A stretch of DNA of 13,397 bases from JABMRP01 sp964444795. GTDB lineage: Bacteria > Planctomycetota > Planctomycetia > Pirellulales > Thermoguttaceae. Made by a program: the position numbers and the translations under genes. Location: positions 1 to 13,397 of the forward strand of contig CAYUIQ010000238.1 in the NCBI GenBank assembly GCA_964444795.1. The letters are read 5' to 3'. The notes under the pieces are model-generated. The model worked only from the letters and a program-made list of their open reading frames with translations, searched no databases and was not told where the DNA came from. Shown here piece by piece: positions 7,805 to 13,397 of this stretch (positions within the stretch are counted from its first letter, which is position 1; the number at the start of each line of letters is the position of its first letter).

Positions 7805-8722
7805 TTACGCCGGTACGGCTTTGGCGTAGCATTCTTTCAAATACGCAACCGACTTCGCCAGAGCCGCCGAGGTCTCGTCGGGCGACGGTTCGTGGTGCAA
7901 AAACGGATTGACATACCAACGGTAGCTTATTTTGGCCAGGGCGGCGATCCAGGGCGTGCAGTCGGTCGGGCCGTGGCCGGGCAGTTGATTCACGCCGGGA
8001 GCCCGTTGCCAGGCGTAGATGAAGAACAAGTGTTTCCCACAGGCGGCAATCGCGTCCTCGACCGACTGCTTGAGCCCCTGCACGTGGTAGGGGGCCAAAG
8101 CGATACCCAGCCGCGGGTTGGTATTCAGATCGGCGAATGCCTTCATCGAGTCGACCGAATCGAGCAGGGCATGGCCGTGATTCTCGCAGGCCAGATACGA
8201 ATCGTGTTTCTCGGCCAGTTCCAACAACGGCTTGCGGCTCTCCAGAAAGGCCTTCATCCGCGAGGTCAGCTCCTCCGGTTTGCACGCTCCGGCACTTCCC
8301 TGGACGGCCACGCCGCCGCCACACTTGCCCAGTAGCTCCGCGTATCGGGCATATCCGCCGCTATAGGTCGAGAAAGAGTAGAGCTTCAGCTTGTTCTTCT
8401 CCAAGACCTCTTTGAGCCCGTCGGGCCCGAGACGATTGAGCACGTCGTCCAAATGCGGGCAGCCGGCGTGGGCCGACCAGATGTCGATCGCCTCGAATCC
8501 CAGCGCGGCGATCCGCTCACATGCCTTCTCGATCGGCAGCGAAGCGAAATTGATCGACGAGCAGGAGAGTTTCATCGGCCAGCGCTGCTCGGCCGCCCGG
8601 GCGCTACCCGGCCCCGTCATCAGGCCACCAGCGGCCATCGCGGCTGCTGCCGTGGCGGTGGTCTTGGCGAGAAACTCGCGGCGGTCGATCGAGCCGGCGG
8701 AACGATTCCGAGGATTGTGCAT
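7805..8722 (-). CDS. Tat-exported sugar phosphate isomerase/epimerase-like TIM barrel
   Basis: The 305-aa protein begins with a twin-arginine signal: DRREFLAKT (Arg14-Arg15), an Ala-rich hydrophobic stretch, and a likely cleavage site near ARA-A (residues 41-44). The mature part is an AP-endonuclease-2-type TIM barrel (xylose-isomerase-like), with KACERIAALGFEAIDIW near its start and ACENHG carrying a probable metal-binding Glu160. Planctomycetes carry many such exported proteins of unknown substrate, often near sugar catabolism genes. I chose ATG 8722 because AAGGA lies about 10 nt upstream and the Tat motif then sits at the usual distance; the frame continues to 8776. It is the first gene of the minus-strand operon and is divergent from the PduS-like gene. 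I found no convincing promoter in its upstream spacer. Confidence 0.85.
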   Translation of the reverse strand: MHNPRNRSAGSIDRREFLAKTTATAAAAMAAGGLMTGPGSARAAEQRWPMKLSCSSINFASLPIEKACERIAALGFEAIDIWSAHAGCPHLDDVLNRLGPDGLKEVLEKNKLKLYSFSTYSGGYARYAELLGKCGGGVAVQGSAGACKPEELTSRMKAFLESRKPLLELAEKHDSYLACENHGHALLDSVDSMKAFADLNTNPRLGIALAPYHVQGLKQSVEDAIAACGKHLFFIYAWQRAPGVNQLPGHGPTDCTPWIAALAKISYRWYVNPFLHHEPSPDETSAALAKSVAYLKECYAKAVPA

Positions 8723-8844
8723 GATATGCGTTTCCTTCTGGGAACTGGAGGGCCATCGTACAGAGTTTTCCGACAAAGCCTAGGCTAGCACCCCGCCACG
8801 GACGAATCAAGCTTTACCCCCTTGGGTTGGCCCGTTCCGGCCGC

Positions 8845-8874
8845 TTGAGGACTTCCCCACCGAGAAGCTATACT
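8845..8874 (+). promoter_or_regulatory. candidate promoter for the PduS/PduT-like pair
   Basis: TTGAGG (8845-8850) and TATACT (8869-8874) are 18 bp apart, within the 187-bp divergent spacer. Transcription would start near 8881, giving a leader of about 29 nt that carries the GAGGG ribosome-binding site at 8901-8905. Confidence 0.5.
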
Positions 8875-8909
8875 GACGAGGATACTTAGCCGTACTTTCC
8901 GAGGGAATA

Positions 8910-10238
8910 ATGTCGAATATCACGGTCGAGGCAGTTGCCGAAGCGGGGGTCGTCGGTGCAGGCGGGGCGGGGTTCCCTACCCATGTGAAGCTGGCGGCCG
9001 AGGCCGATACCGTCCTGATCAACGCCGCCGAATGCGAGCCGCTGCTGCACAAGGACAAAGAGGTGCTCCGCGAGTACGCCGACGCCGTGCTCGGGGGGCT
9101 GGCCGCGGCGATGCGGCTGGTCGGCGCCCCGCGAGGAATCGTGGGCATCAAGGAGAAGTACCAGGACGTCATCGATTTGCTCCGCCCAAAGCTGCCCGGC
9201 GGGGTGGAAATCTGCCCCCTGCGCGACGCTTATCCGGCCGGCGACGAGTTTGTCCTCGTCTACGACGCCCTCCGGCGCGTCATCCCGCCCGGCGGCATTC
9301 CGCTGCACGTCGGCGCGGTGGTGATGAACGTCGAGACGGCGATGAACGTAGCCCTGGCGCCCAACGAGCCGGTCACCGAGAAATATCTGACGGTGGCCGG
9401 AGCCGTGGCCGAGCCGGTCACGTTACGCGTGCCGGTGGGTGTGACGCTGGCCCAATGCGTGGCGGCCGCCGGTGGGCCGACGATCGACGATCCGAATTAC
9501 GTCGTCGGCGGCGTGATGATGGGCTCGCTGGAAGACAATCACGACGCGCTGGCTACCAAAACGACCGGCGGGGTGATCGTACTGCCTGACGATCATGTCG
9601 TGGTCCGACGCCGGCGCCAGGACTGGAGCCAGATCGTGCGCATCGGCCGCAGCGCCTGCGACCAGTGCAGCTTCTGCACGGAGTTGTGTCCCCGCTGGCT
9701 ATTGGGCCATCCGATCGAACCACACGCGGCGATGCGTAGCCTCGAGTTCAATCTGGTCGGCGAGGCCAACGTGATCGGCACGGCCTACTGCTGCGAGTGC
9801 AACTTGTGCAGCCTCTACTCGTGTCCCGAGGATTTGGATCCGAAGAACGTCTGCACGCAGAACAAGCGGCGGCTGGCGGCCGAGAAGCGTCGCTGGGAAA
9901 ACCCGCCGTTCAATCCCCGGCGGCCCGAACTGCATCTGGCCAACCGCAAGGCACCCATGCCGCGGCTGATCCAGAAGCTGGGCTTACAGAAATTCCACAA
10001 CGTCGGCCCGCTGCGCAGCGATCTGCTGGCGACCGACCGCGTGGGCATCGCGTTGAAACAGCACCTCGGCGCGCCCTGCGAGCCGGCCGTACGGCAGGGC
10101 GATCGCGTGACCAAGGGGCAAGTGGTCGGTCGTCCGCCGGTGACCGACGGCAAGCCGGCACTCGGCGCCCCGGTCCATGCATCGATCGACGGCGTGGTGA
10201 CCGACGTGGCCGACGGAGTTGTTTGGATCAACCGGTAA
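8910..10238 (+). CDS. pduS: PduS-like flavo/iron-sulfur protein (RnfC-related, microcompartment type)
   Basis: The 442-aa protein is close to PduS in length and layout. It opens with the nucleotide/FMN-binding RnfC/51-kDa type motif GVVGAGGAGFPTHVKL (13-28) and continues through the 51K/SLBB region to ~235. Two cysteine clusters for [4Fe-4S] centres follow: CDQCSFCTELC (C250, C253, C256, C260) and CCECNLCSLYSC (C294 or C295, C297, C300, C305). A barrel-sandwich domain follows at ~372-436. In RnfC that barrel is N-terminal, while in PduS it is C-terminal, as here. PduS passes electrons from NAD(P)H, in propanediol microcompartments to cobalamin. The next gene encodes its known partner type, PduT. 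GAGGG lies 5 nt before the ATG. No B12 enzyme is nearby, so the electron acceptor is unknown. Confidence 0.9.
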   Translation: MSNITVEAVAEAGVVGAGGAGFPTHVKLAAEADTVLINAAECEPLLHKDKEVLREYADAVLGGLAAAMRLVGAPRGIVGIKEKYQDVIDLLRPKLPGGVEICPLRDAYPAGDEFVLVYDALRRVIPPGGIPLHVGAVVMNVETAMNVALAPNEPVTEKYLTVAGAVAEPVTLRVPVGVTLAQCVAAAGGPTIDDPNYVVGGVMMGSLEDNHDALATKTTGGVIVLPDDHVVVRRRRQDWSQIVRIGRSACDQCSFCTELCPRWLLGHPIEPHAAMRSLEFNLVGEANVIGTAYCCECNLCSLYSCPEDLDPKNVCTQNKRRLAAEKRRWENPPFNPRRPELHLANRKAPMPRLIQKLGLQKFHNVGPLRSDLLATDRVGIALKQHLGAPCEPAVRQGDRVTKGQVVGRPPVTDGKPALGAPVHASIDGVVTDVADGVVWINR

Positions 10239-10247
10239 TCCGCTTCG

Positions 10248-10309
10248 GTAGCTACGGACGCCAGACCGTGGACGGGCCATATTGCCCGCGGTCTGGCGAC
10301 CGCAGCTAC
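10248..10309 (+). repeat. 62-bp imperfect inverted repeat between the PduS- and PduT-like genes
   Basis: The arms 10248-10271 and 10286-10309 are each 24 nt and pair at 21 of 24 positions around a 14-nt centre (10272-10285). The core, CGCCAGACCG, pairs perfectly with CGGTCTGGCG. The outer ends read GTAGCT and AGCTAC. I associate this sequence type with dispersed palindromic repeats in planctomycete genomes, from memory only. The right arm runs into TACAAT (10307-10312), which could serve as a -10 element for the PduT-like gene. There is no T-tract, so a simple intrinsic terminator is unlikely, though the stem could protect or partly terminate transcripts. Confidence 0.75.
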
Positions 10310-10340
10310 AATATACAAACCAACCCAGCAAGGACCTCCC

Positions 10341-10901
10341 ATGACAGCCCCACGATCGATCGGCGCGGTCGAATTCTCCAGCGTCGGTATCGGCTATCAA
10401 ACCCAGGACGAGATGCTCAAGGCCGCTTCGGTCGAGGTGTTGATCGCGAGGACGATTTGCTCGGGCAAGTACCTGGTCGTGGTGGGCGGATCGGTCAGCG
10501 ATGTCGAGGCGGCCGTGCAAACCGGCCTGGGCGCCGCCGACGAAGCGATTATCGACCATCTGGTCATCCCCAACGTCCACCAGTCGGTCTTCCCCGCCCT
10601 GGGGCAATCGGTCGTGGTCGGCCCCGAGCAAGCCGGCGCGCTGGGCGTGATCGAGACCTTCAGCGGCACCAGCGTCATCGCCGCCGCCGACGCCGCGGTG
10701 AAAGCCGCCCGAGTGACCCTCTTCCGCATCCACGTCGCCATGGCCCTGGGCGGAAAAGGCCTCTGCCTGATGACCGGCACCGTGGCCGACGTCCGAGCCG
10801 GCGTACAAGTGGCCGCCGAAGAAGCCCGCGGGCGCGGGCTGCTGGTCTCCGAGGTCGTTATCCCACGACCGAGCAAGGAGTTGTTCGGGGATTATTTGTA
10901 A
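10341..10901 (+). CDS. pduT: PduT-like trimeric microcompartment shell protein (double BMC domain, Fe-S type)
   Basis: This 186-aa protein is a tandem of two BMC domains: ~5-88 starting SIGAVEFSSVG, and ~98-182 starting ALGVIETFSG and ending in IIPRP-like VVIPRPSKELF. That is the BMC-T class, which forms pseudo-hexameric trimers in the shell. Motif LIARTICSGKYLVVVGG places Cys40 where PduT has its pore cysteine (Cys38). In PduT one such Cys per monomer holds a [4Fe-4S] cluster in the central pore. With the PduS-like gene 102 bp upstream, the pair plausibly carries electrons across a shell. AAGGA is 6 nt before the ATG. It converges on the antitoxin gene 22 bp away. No BMC-H or BMC-P gene is present here, so the compartment it serves must be encoded elsewhere. 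Confidence 0.93.
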   Translation: MTAPRSIGAVEFSSVGIGYQTQDEMLKAASVEVLIARTICSGKYLVVVGGSVSDVEAAVQTGLGAADEAIIDHLVIPNVHQSVFPALGQSVVVGPEQAGALGVIETFSGTSVIAAADAAVKAARVTLFRIHVAMALGGKGLCLMTGTVADVRAGVQVAAEEARGRGLLVSEVVIPRPSKELFGDYL

Positions 10902-10923
10902 ACGAGAATCGCCGGGCGGCTCC

Positions 10924-11289
10924 TCAACTGCCGACCACCTTTCTCTTCGTTTGCCGGGCGGTCTTCTTCTTTTGGACACGAGTACCCATGACGGCGCCGA
11001 TGACTTTGCTGGAAACGCCGAGCGACAGCAGGGATCGCACGAAGAAATCGACGGACACCGATCGATCCGCCGCTTCCATTTTGGCAACCCGTGACTGGCT
11101 TGATCCGATTCGCTTGGCAAACTGAGTCTGCGTGAGTCTCTTCTTCCGGCGGCGCTCCTTGAGATCGTTGGCAAGAGCCAACTTCATCTCGACCAGCGCC
11201 TCTTCCGCCTTGGAAAGTCCGAGGAACTCGGCCGTCGAGCCGACTTTCCATCCGGCCGCTTCGAGTTTCTTGCGTTTGGATACTTTCAT
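10924..11289 (-). CDS. HigA-like XRE-family antitoxin
   Basis: The 121-aa protein has a helix-turn-helix of the XRE/HTH_3 type at ~52-72 (LTQTQFAKRIGSSQSRVAKME), preceded by an N-terminal segment, AGWKVGSTAEFLGLSKAEEA, typical of antitoxins paired with Gp49-like toxins. It ends in a Lys/Arg-rich tail. It should bind and neutralise the toxin encoded just upstream and repress the shared promoter. Its ATG overlaps the toxin's TGA as ATGA, so translation is probably coupled; the frame continues to 11328, but that would overlap the toxin further. The toxin-first order is that of higBA. Confidence 0.88.
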   Translation of the reverse strand: MKVSKRKKLEAAGWKVGSTAEFLGLSKAEEALVEMKLALANDLKERRRKKRLTQTQFAKRIGSSQSRVAKMEAADRSVSVDFFVRSLLSLGVSSKVIGAVMGTRVQKKKTARQTKRKVVGS

Positions 11290-11624
11290 TGTGTTGCCTC
11301 GTCGTATCTGCTGAAACGTGCTTGGCACGCATCGATGACCTTCTTTGGTGTTCGGCGGGTCTTCTTTGAAAACACCTCGCCGATAATCACGGCATCCGAG
11401 TCGAGTCGGTAGATGATCCGCCAGATTGCGTTCTCATCTCGAATCCGCAACTCATGGCAGCGGCGGCCGATGGTCGGCATGGGCCGGGAATGCGGCAGTC
11501 CTATGCTCTCGCCGCTCTGAAGTCTCCGCAGCAGCGTCCCCGCTTCCACCCGTGCCTCCGCTGTAAACGGCGGTGTTTTGACCTCGCCGTGCAGCCAGAC
11601 AAGCGGTTTGTCGGTGCCGTTCAT
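11286..11624 (-). CDS. RelE/ParE-superfamily toxin, Gp49/HigB-like
   Basis: The 112-aa protein matches the phage-derived Gp49-like/HigB family (PF05973) in pattern: KPLVWLHGEVKTPPF at the N-terminus, LPHSRPMPTIG in the middle, then CHELRIRDENAIWRIIYRLD and VFSKKTRRTPKKVID. Members are mRNA interferases acting at the ribosome. Basic residues Arg60, Arg62, Arg69, Lys87, Lys88 and Arg90 are candidates for RNA contact. The reading frame is intact, and length is normal. Its promoter sits directly on the start codon, with no room for a Shine-Dalgarno site. The toxin is the first gene of a two-gene operon with the HigA-like antitoxin. Confidence 0.87.
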   Translation of the reverse strand: MNGTDKPLVWLHGEVKTPPFTAEARVEAGTLLRRLQSGESIGLPHSRPMPTIGRRCHELRIRDENAIWRIIYRLDSDAVIIGEVFSKKTRRTPKKVIDACQARFSRYDEATQ

Positions 11625-11631
11625 GCGCTGA

Positions 11632-11660
11632 AGTATATGTCATATCCGGCATATTGTCAA
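11632..11660 (-). promoter_or_regulatory. near-consensus promoter and operator of the toxin-antitoxin operon
   Basis: On the minus strand TTGACA (11660-11655) is a perfect -35 and TATACT (11637-11632) a 5/6 -10, separated by exactly 17 bp. The predicted start is at about 11625, one base before the toxin ATG at 11624. An 11-bp palindrome, ATATG-A-CATAT, at 11635-11645 overlaps the -10 element, and another ATATG half-site lies in the spacer. This is a likely binding site for autoregulation by the antitoxin. Confidence 0.7.
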
Positions 11661-11683
11661 GTCCGAAGTTCGTGGTCGCTCTC

Positions 11684-11706
11684 GCCGCCGAAGAAGCCCG
11701 CGGGCG
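11684..11706 (+). repeat. 23-bp exact copy of a segment of the PduT-like gene
   Basis: Bases 11684-11706 are identical to 10812-10834, which encode AAEEARGR near the C-terminus of the PduT-like protein. The match begins GCCGCCGAAGAAG and ends CCCGCGGGCG. In the same phase the copy reads AAEEARGR and stops nine codons or so later. Flanks differ on both sides. The rest of the 11661-11740 stretch shows no gene. Confidence 0.55.
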
Positions 11707-11740
11707 GCGATCCGGAGGGTAACTCCTGGAATTATCGACG

Positions 11741-11842
11741 ATGTGGTTCAGATTCTGCACACCCGTCGTGTTGCCCTTGGCCGTCTCTGCCGCTTTCCTA
11801 TTTATCTATTGGCCTCTAATCATCATCCTGGTCTCGCTATGA
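11741..11842 (+). CDS. possible 33-aa hydrophobic peptide
   Basis: An ATG-started ORF encodes 33 residues beginning MWFRFCTPVVLPLAV and ending WPLIIILVSL, nearly all hydrophobic, so it would be a single membrane span. Its TGA ends 1 nt before the TTG that can start the LRR protein, an arrangement compatible with coupled translation. There is no ribosome-binding site at proper distance; GGAGG is about 23 nt upstream. It may be chance, and I do not know a family for it. Confidence 0.2.
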   Translation: MWFRFCTPVVLPLAVSAAFLFIYWPLIIILVSL

Positions 11843-11843
11843 T

Positions 11844-12209
11844 TTGGATGTGAGTGTTCCCGTTAAGCCAAGACGCCGGCCGTTTCAGTACAGCCTACGA
11901 ACGCTGCCGCTGATCGTGCTTGGCGTGAGCATTGCCATGAGTTGGTTCGCCGTGAGAAAGCGGAAGGCAAGGCAGCAGCAGGAAGCGGTAGAAGTGATTG
12001 GATACCTGGAGGAGATGCCCAAACTGAGAGAACTCTGCTTTTACGACAGTCCAATCACGGACGCAGGATTGGATCGTCTCAAGGTGCTGACGCAACTCAA
12101 GATTCTGAAACTGCGAAACACTCATGTCACTGAGGAGGGCGCAATGAAGCTCAGAGAAGCACTACCGAACTGCGAGATCGATCGGCGGCAGGTCCACTTT
12201 CCTGACTGA
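11844..12209 (+). CDS. short planctomycete membrane protein with leucine-rich repeats
   Basis: The 121-aa product has a basic N-terminus, then FQYSLRTLPLIVLGVSIAMSWFAV, a signature seen at the N-terminus of many planctomycete proteins, with one membrane span at ~19-37. A basic linker (RKRKARQQQEAVEVI) leads into leucine-rich repeats at ~60-111 (PKLRELCFYDSPITDAGLDRL, then LTQLKILKLRNTHVTEEGAMKL). Relatives usually carry a longer central region between span and repeats, so this copy looks internally shortened. The start is uncertain: TTG 11844 or GTG 11850, neither with a good ribosome-binding site. Its GC content looks clearly lower than the flanking genes by eye, and an attC-like site begins 2 bp after its stop codon, so it may be a captured gene cassette. 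Function is unknown. Confidence 0.6.
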   Translation: MDVSVPVKPRRRPFQYSLRTLPLIVLGVSIAMSWFAVRKRKARQQQEAVEVIGYLEEMPKLRELCFYDSPITDAGLDRLKVLTQLKILKLRNTHVTEEGAMKLREALPNCEIDRRQVHFPD

Positions 12210-12211
12210 AC

Positions 12212-12353
12212 GCCTAACATTGGGAATAGGGCGCATTGGGACTCGGAACCGTACGGTGCGGTAAGCGGCTTACTCAATCGTCTAAGGTCCAGCCGATGGT
12301 GTTTACGCATTATGGGTGCCACACGAGCCGGCGCCTGCGGCTGGGCGTTAAAC
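12212..12353 (+). other. attC-like recombination site (integron type), 142 bp
   Basis: The site starts with GCCTAAC (12212-12218, fits RYYYAAC) and ends with GTTAAAC (12347-12353, fits GTTRRRY), the outer boxes of attC sites. Inside, each box is followed by 10 nt and then complementary sequences: GGGCGC at 12229-12234 and GCGCCT at 12331-12336 (5 of 6 pair). The centre holds smaller palindromes, ACCGTACGGT and GTAAGCGGCTTAC. It follows the LRR stop codon by 2 bp, where attC lies in a gene cassette, and the right end reads GGGCGTTAAAC like many attC sites. Length is at the upper limit of known sites. No integrase or second site is in the window. It also accounts for the gap between the LRR and pfk genes. 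Confidence 0.42.
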
Positions 12354-12382
12354 GACCTGCTGGCAACGCGCGTCCCTTCAAC

Positions 12383-13372
12383 TCAATGCGCCAGCGTCTC
12401 CAACAGCGCCACCATCTCTTCCGGCACCGGCTTGTGGCTCTCGAACGTCTTTTCAAACGGCGTGAGCACCAGCTTGCCGCCGAGCACACCGGCCATGGCG
12501 CCGGAGTGGCCGGCGAGGATCGAGCGGACGGCGAAATCGCCGACGCGGCTGGCCAGGATACGATCGGCCGGGGTCGGGCTGCCGCCTCGCTGGAGATGCC
12601 CCAGGGTGAGCACGCGCGTGGAAAACGGACAGCCGGCCTCTTGGAGATCGCGATTGAGCGTCTCGGCACCGCCCCCTTCGTCGCCCTCGGCCACGACGAT
12701 CATCACCGAATGTTTGCCGCGTTGCTTCAGCACGCGAAGCTGTTCGAGGATTTCCGGAACATCCGTGGGAGTTTCCGGCAGGCAGGCAACTTCCGCCCCG
12801 GCGGCCAGGGCCGTGTACAGGGCGATGTATCCGCTGTGCCGGCCCATCACCTCGACCAGGAACATCCGCTCGTGGCTTGCGGCCGTGTCGCGCAGCTTAT
12901 CGACCGCCTCAACGGCCGTCTCCACGGCGGTGGGGAAGCCGATCGTGAAGTCGGTGCCCATCAGATCGTTGTCGATCGTGCCAGGGCAACCGATGATCGG
13001 GCCGTCCCAGAGTTTGGCCAGATCCACCGCCCCGTGAAACGTGCCGTCGCCGCCGATGGGCACCAGGGCGTCGATGCCGTGCTTGCGGAGGACCGCCACC
13101 GCCTTCCGCTGGCCGGCTTCGGTGCGAAACTCGTCGCTCCGGCTGCTCAGCAAGATGGTACCGCCCAACTTGCTCAGATCGGAGACCGAGCGCAGCGTCA
13201 TCCGCGGCTGGCCACCGAAGTTGATGAAGAAATCCTCTTCGAGCAACCCCTGATACCCGCGGCGAATACCGACGACTTCATGTCCGGCCGCCAGAGCCGA
13301 GCGTACAACCGCCCGAACACACGCATTCATCCCGGGCGCGTCGCCTCCGCTGCAAAAAACGCCGATTCGCAT
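12383..13372 (-). CDS. pfkA: ATP-dependent 6-phosphofructokinase
   Basis: The 329-aa protein phosphorylates fructose 6-phosphate to fructose 1,6-bisphosphate, the committed step of glycolysis. It lines up with E. coli PfkA over its full length: SGGDAPGMNACVR (8-20), GGDGT (107-111), PGTIDND with the catalytic Asp134 (130-136), VEVMGRHSG, and HLQRGGSPTPADRILASR near the C-terminus. Gly110 in GGDGT and Gly131 in PGTIDND are the residues of ATP-dependent enzymes; pyrophosphate-dependent ones usually have Asp and Lys there. The ATG at 13372 is preceded by GGAAGGG at a suitable distance. The gene is complete and lies 30 bp from the attC-like site on its 3' side. Its promoter would lie past the window edge. 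Confidence 0.95.
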   Translation of the reverse strand: MRIGVFCSGGDAPGMNACVRAVVRSALAAGHEVVGIRRGYQGLLEEDFFINFGGQPRMTLRSVSDLSKLGGTILLSSRSDEFRTEAGQRKAVAVLRKHGIDALVPIGGDGTFHGAVDLAKLWDGPIIGCPGTIDNDLMGTDFTIGFPTAVETAVEAVDKLRDTAASHERMFLVEVMGRHSGYIALYTALAAGAEVACLPETPTDVPEILEQLRVLKQRGKHSVMIVVAEGDEGGGAETLNRDLQEAGCPFSTRVLTLGHLQRGGSPTPADRILASRVGDFAVRSILAGHSGAMAGVLGGKLVLTPFEKTFESHKPVPEEMVALLETLAH

Positions 13373-13397
13373 GATGGACCCTTCCGTATCAGAGTTC

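Noticed and set aside
7785..8324. N-terminal extension of the SDR gene by 180 residues
   Set aside because: It overlaps the TIM-barrel gene in another phase and has no resemblance to SDR enzymes. The Rossmann motif begins right after ATG 7784.
10248..10309. Rho-independent terminator for the PduS-like gene
   Set aside because: The stem is strong, but no run of T follows on the plus strand; the sequence continues with ACAATATACAAACC.
9984..11174. 396-codon minus-strand frame opposite the PduS/PduT-like genes
   Set aside because: Both plus-strand genes have strong family motifs. The antisense product has none and runs across the intergenic repeat.
11454..11819. 121-codon plus-strand ORF across the toxin gene and its promoter
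   Set aside because: It is antisense to the toxin, which has clear family motifs, and covers the strong TA promoter.
11862..11868. GTTAAGC as a second integron core site at the start of the LRR gene
   Set aside because: It fits GTTRRRY, but no matching RYYYAAC box or complementary inner box lies upstream, and it is inside the coding frame.
1..13397. CRISPR array, tRNA or rRNA genes
   Set aside because: No regularly spaced repeats, no tRNA-like cloverleaf and no rRNA signature were seen on either strand.

Overview
The window reads as a chromosomal segment of a planctomycete, most likely from the Pirellulales side of the phylum. The lines of evidence are an HzsA-related haem protein, a short membrane protein carrying the planctomycete FxYSLRTL signature plus leucine-rich repeats, a Tat-exported TIM-barrel protein, an orphan ECF sigma factor, GC-rich coding sequence with TTG and GTG starts, and a palindromic intergenic repeat of a kind I associate with this group. 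The phylum assignment is an inference from gene content; no rRNA or tRNA gene is present.

Layout. Positions 1-882 hold the 3' end of an HzsA-related c-type cytochrome gene. It converges on an ECF sigma factor (926-1555, minus), which may be preceded by a 65-aa ORF overlapping it by ATGA. A divergent spacer leads to a large Pat-like acyl-CoA synthetase/GNAT fusion (1998-4682), then an exported alpha/beta hydrolase (4786-5982). Next comes a minus-strand three-gene operon, read from 8722 down to 6007: Tat-exported TIM-barrel protein, HpnA-like SDR epimerase, CPBP membrane protease.

Divergently from that operon runs a pair of microcompartment redox genes. The first is a PduS-like flavo/iron-sulfur protein (8910-10238). 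The second is a PduT-like double-BMC shell protein that keeps the pore-lining cysteine (10341-10901). A 62-bp imperfect inverted repeat lies between them. The pair suggests electron transfer across a microcompartment shell, but no other shell gene or core enzyme is in view.

Positions 10924-12353 look like an accessory block of visibly lower GC. It contains a HigB/HigA-like toxin-antitoxin operon with a near-consensus promoter sitting on the toxin start codon, a tiny hydrophobic ORF, a shortened LRR membrane protein, and right after its stop codon a 142-bp attC-like site of integron type. The window closes with an ATP-type 6-phosphofructokinase (12383-13372, minus).

The main points of interest are the isolated pduS-pduT cassette, the intact phospho-histidine in the Pat-like protein, the attC-like site, the probable leaderless toxin transcript, and the dispersed repeats.
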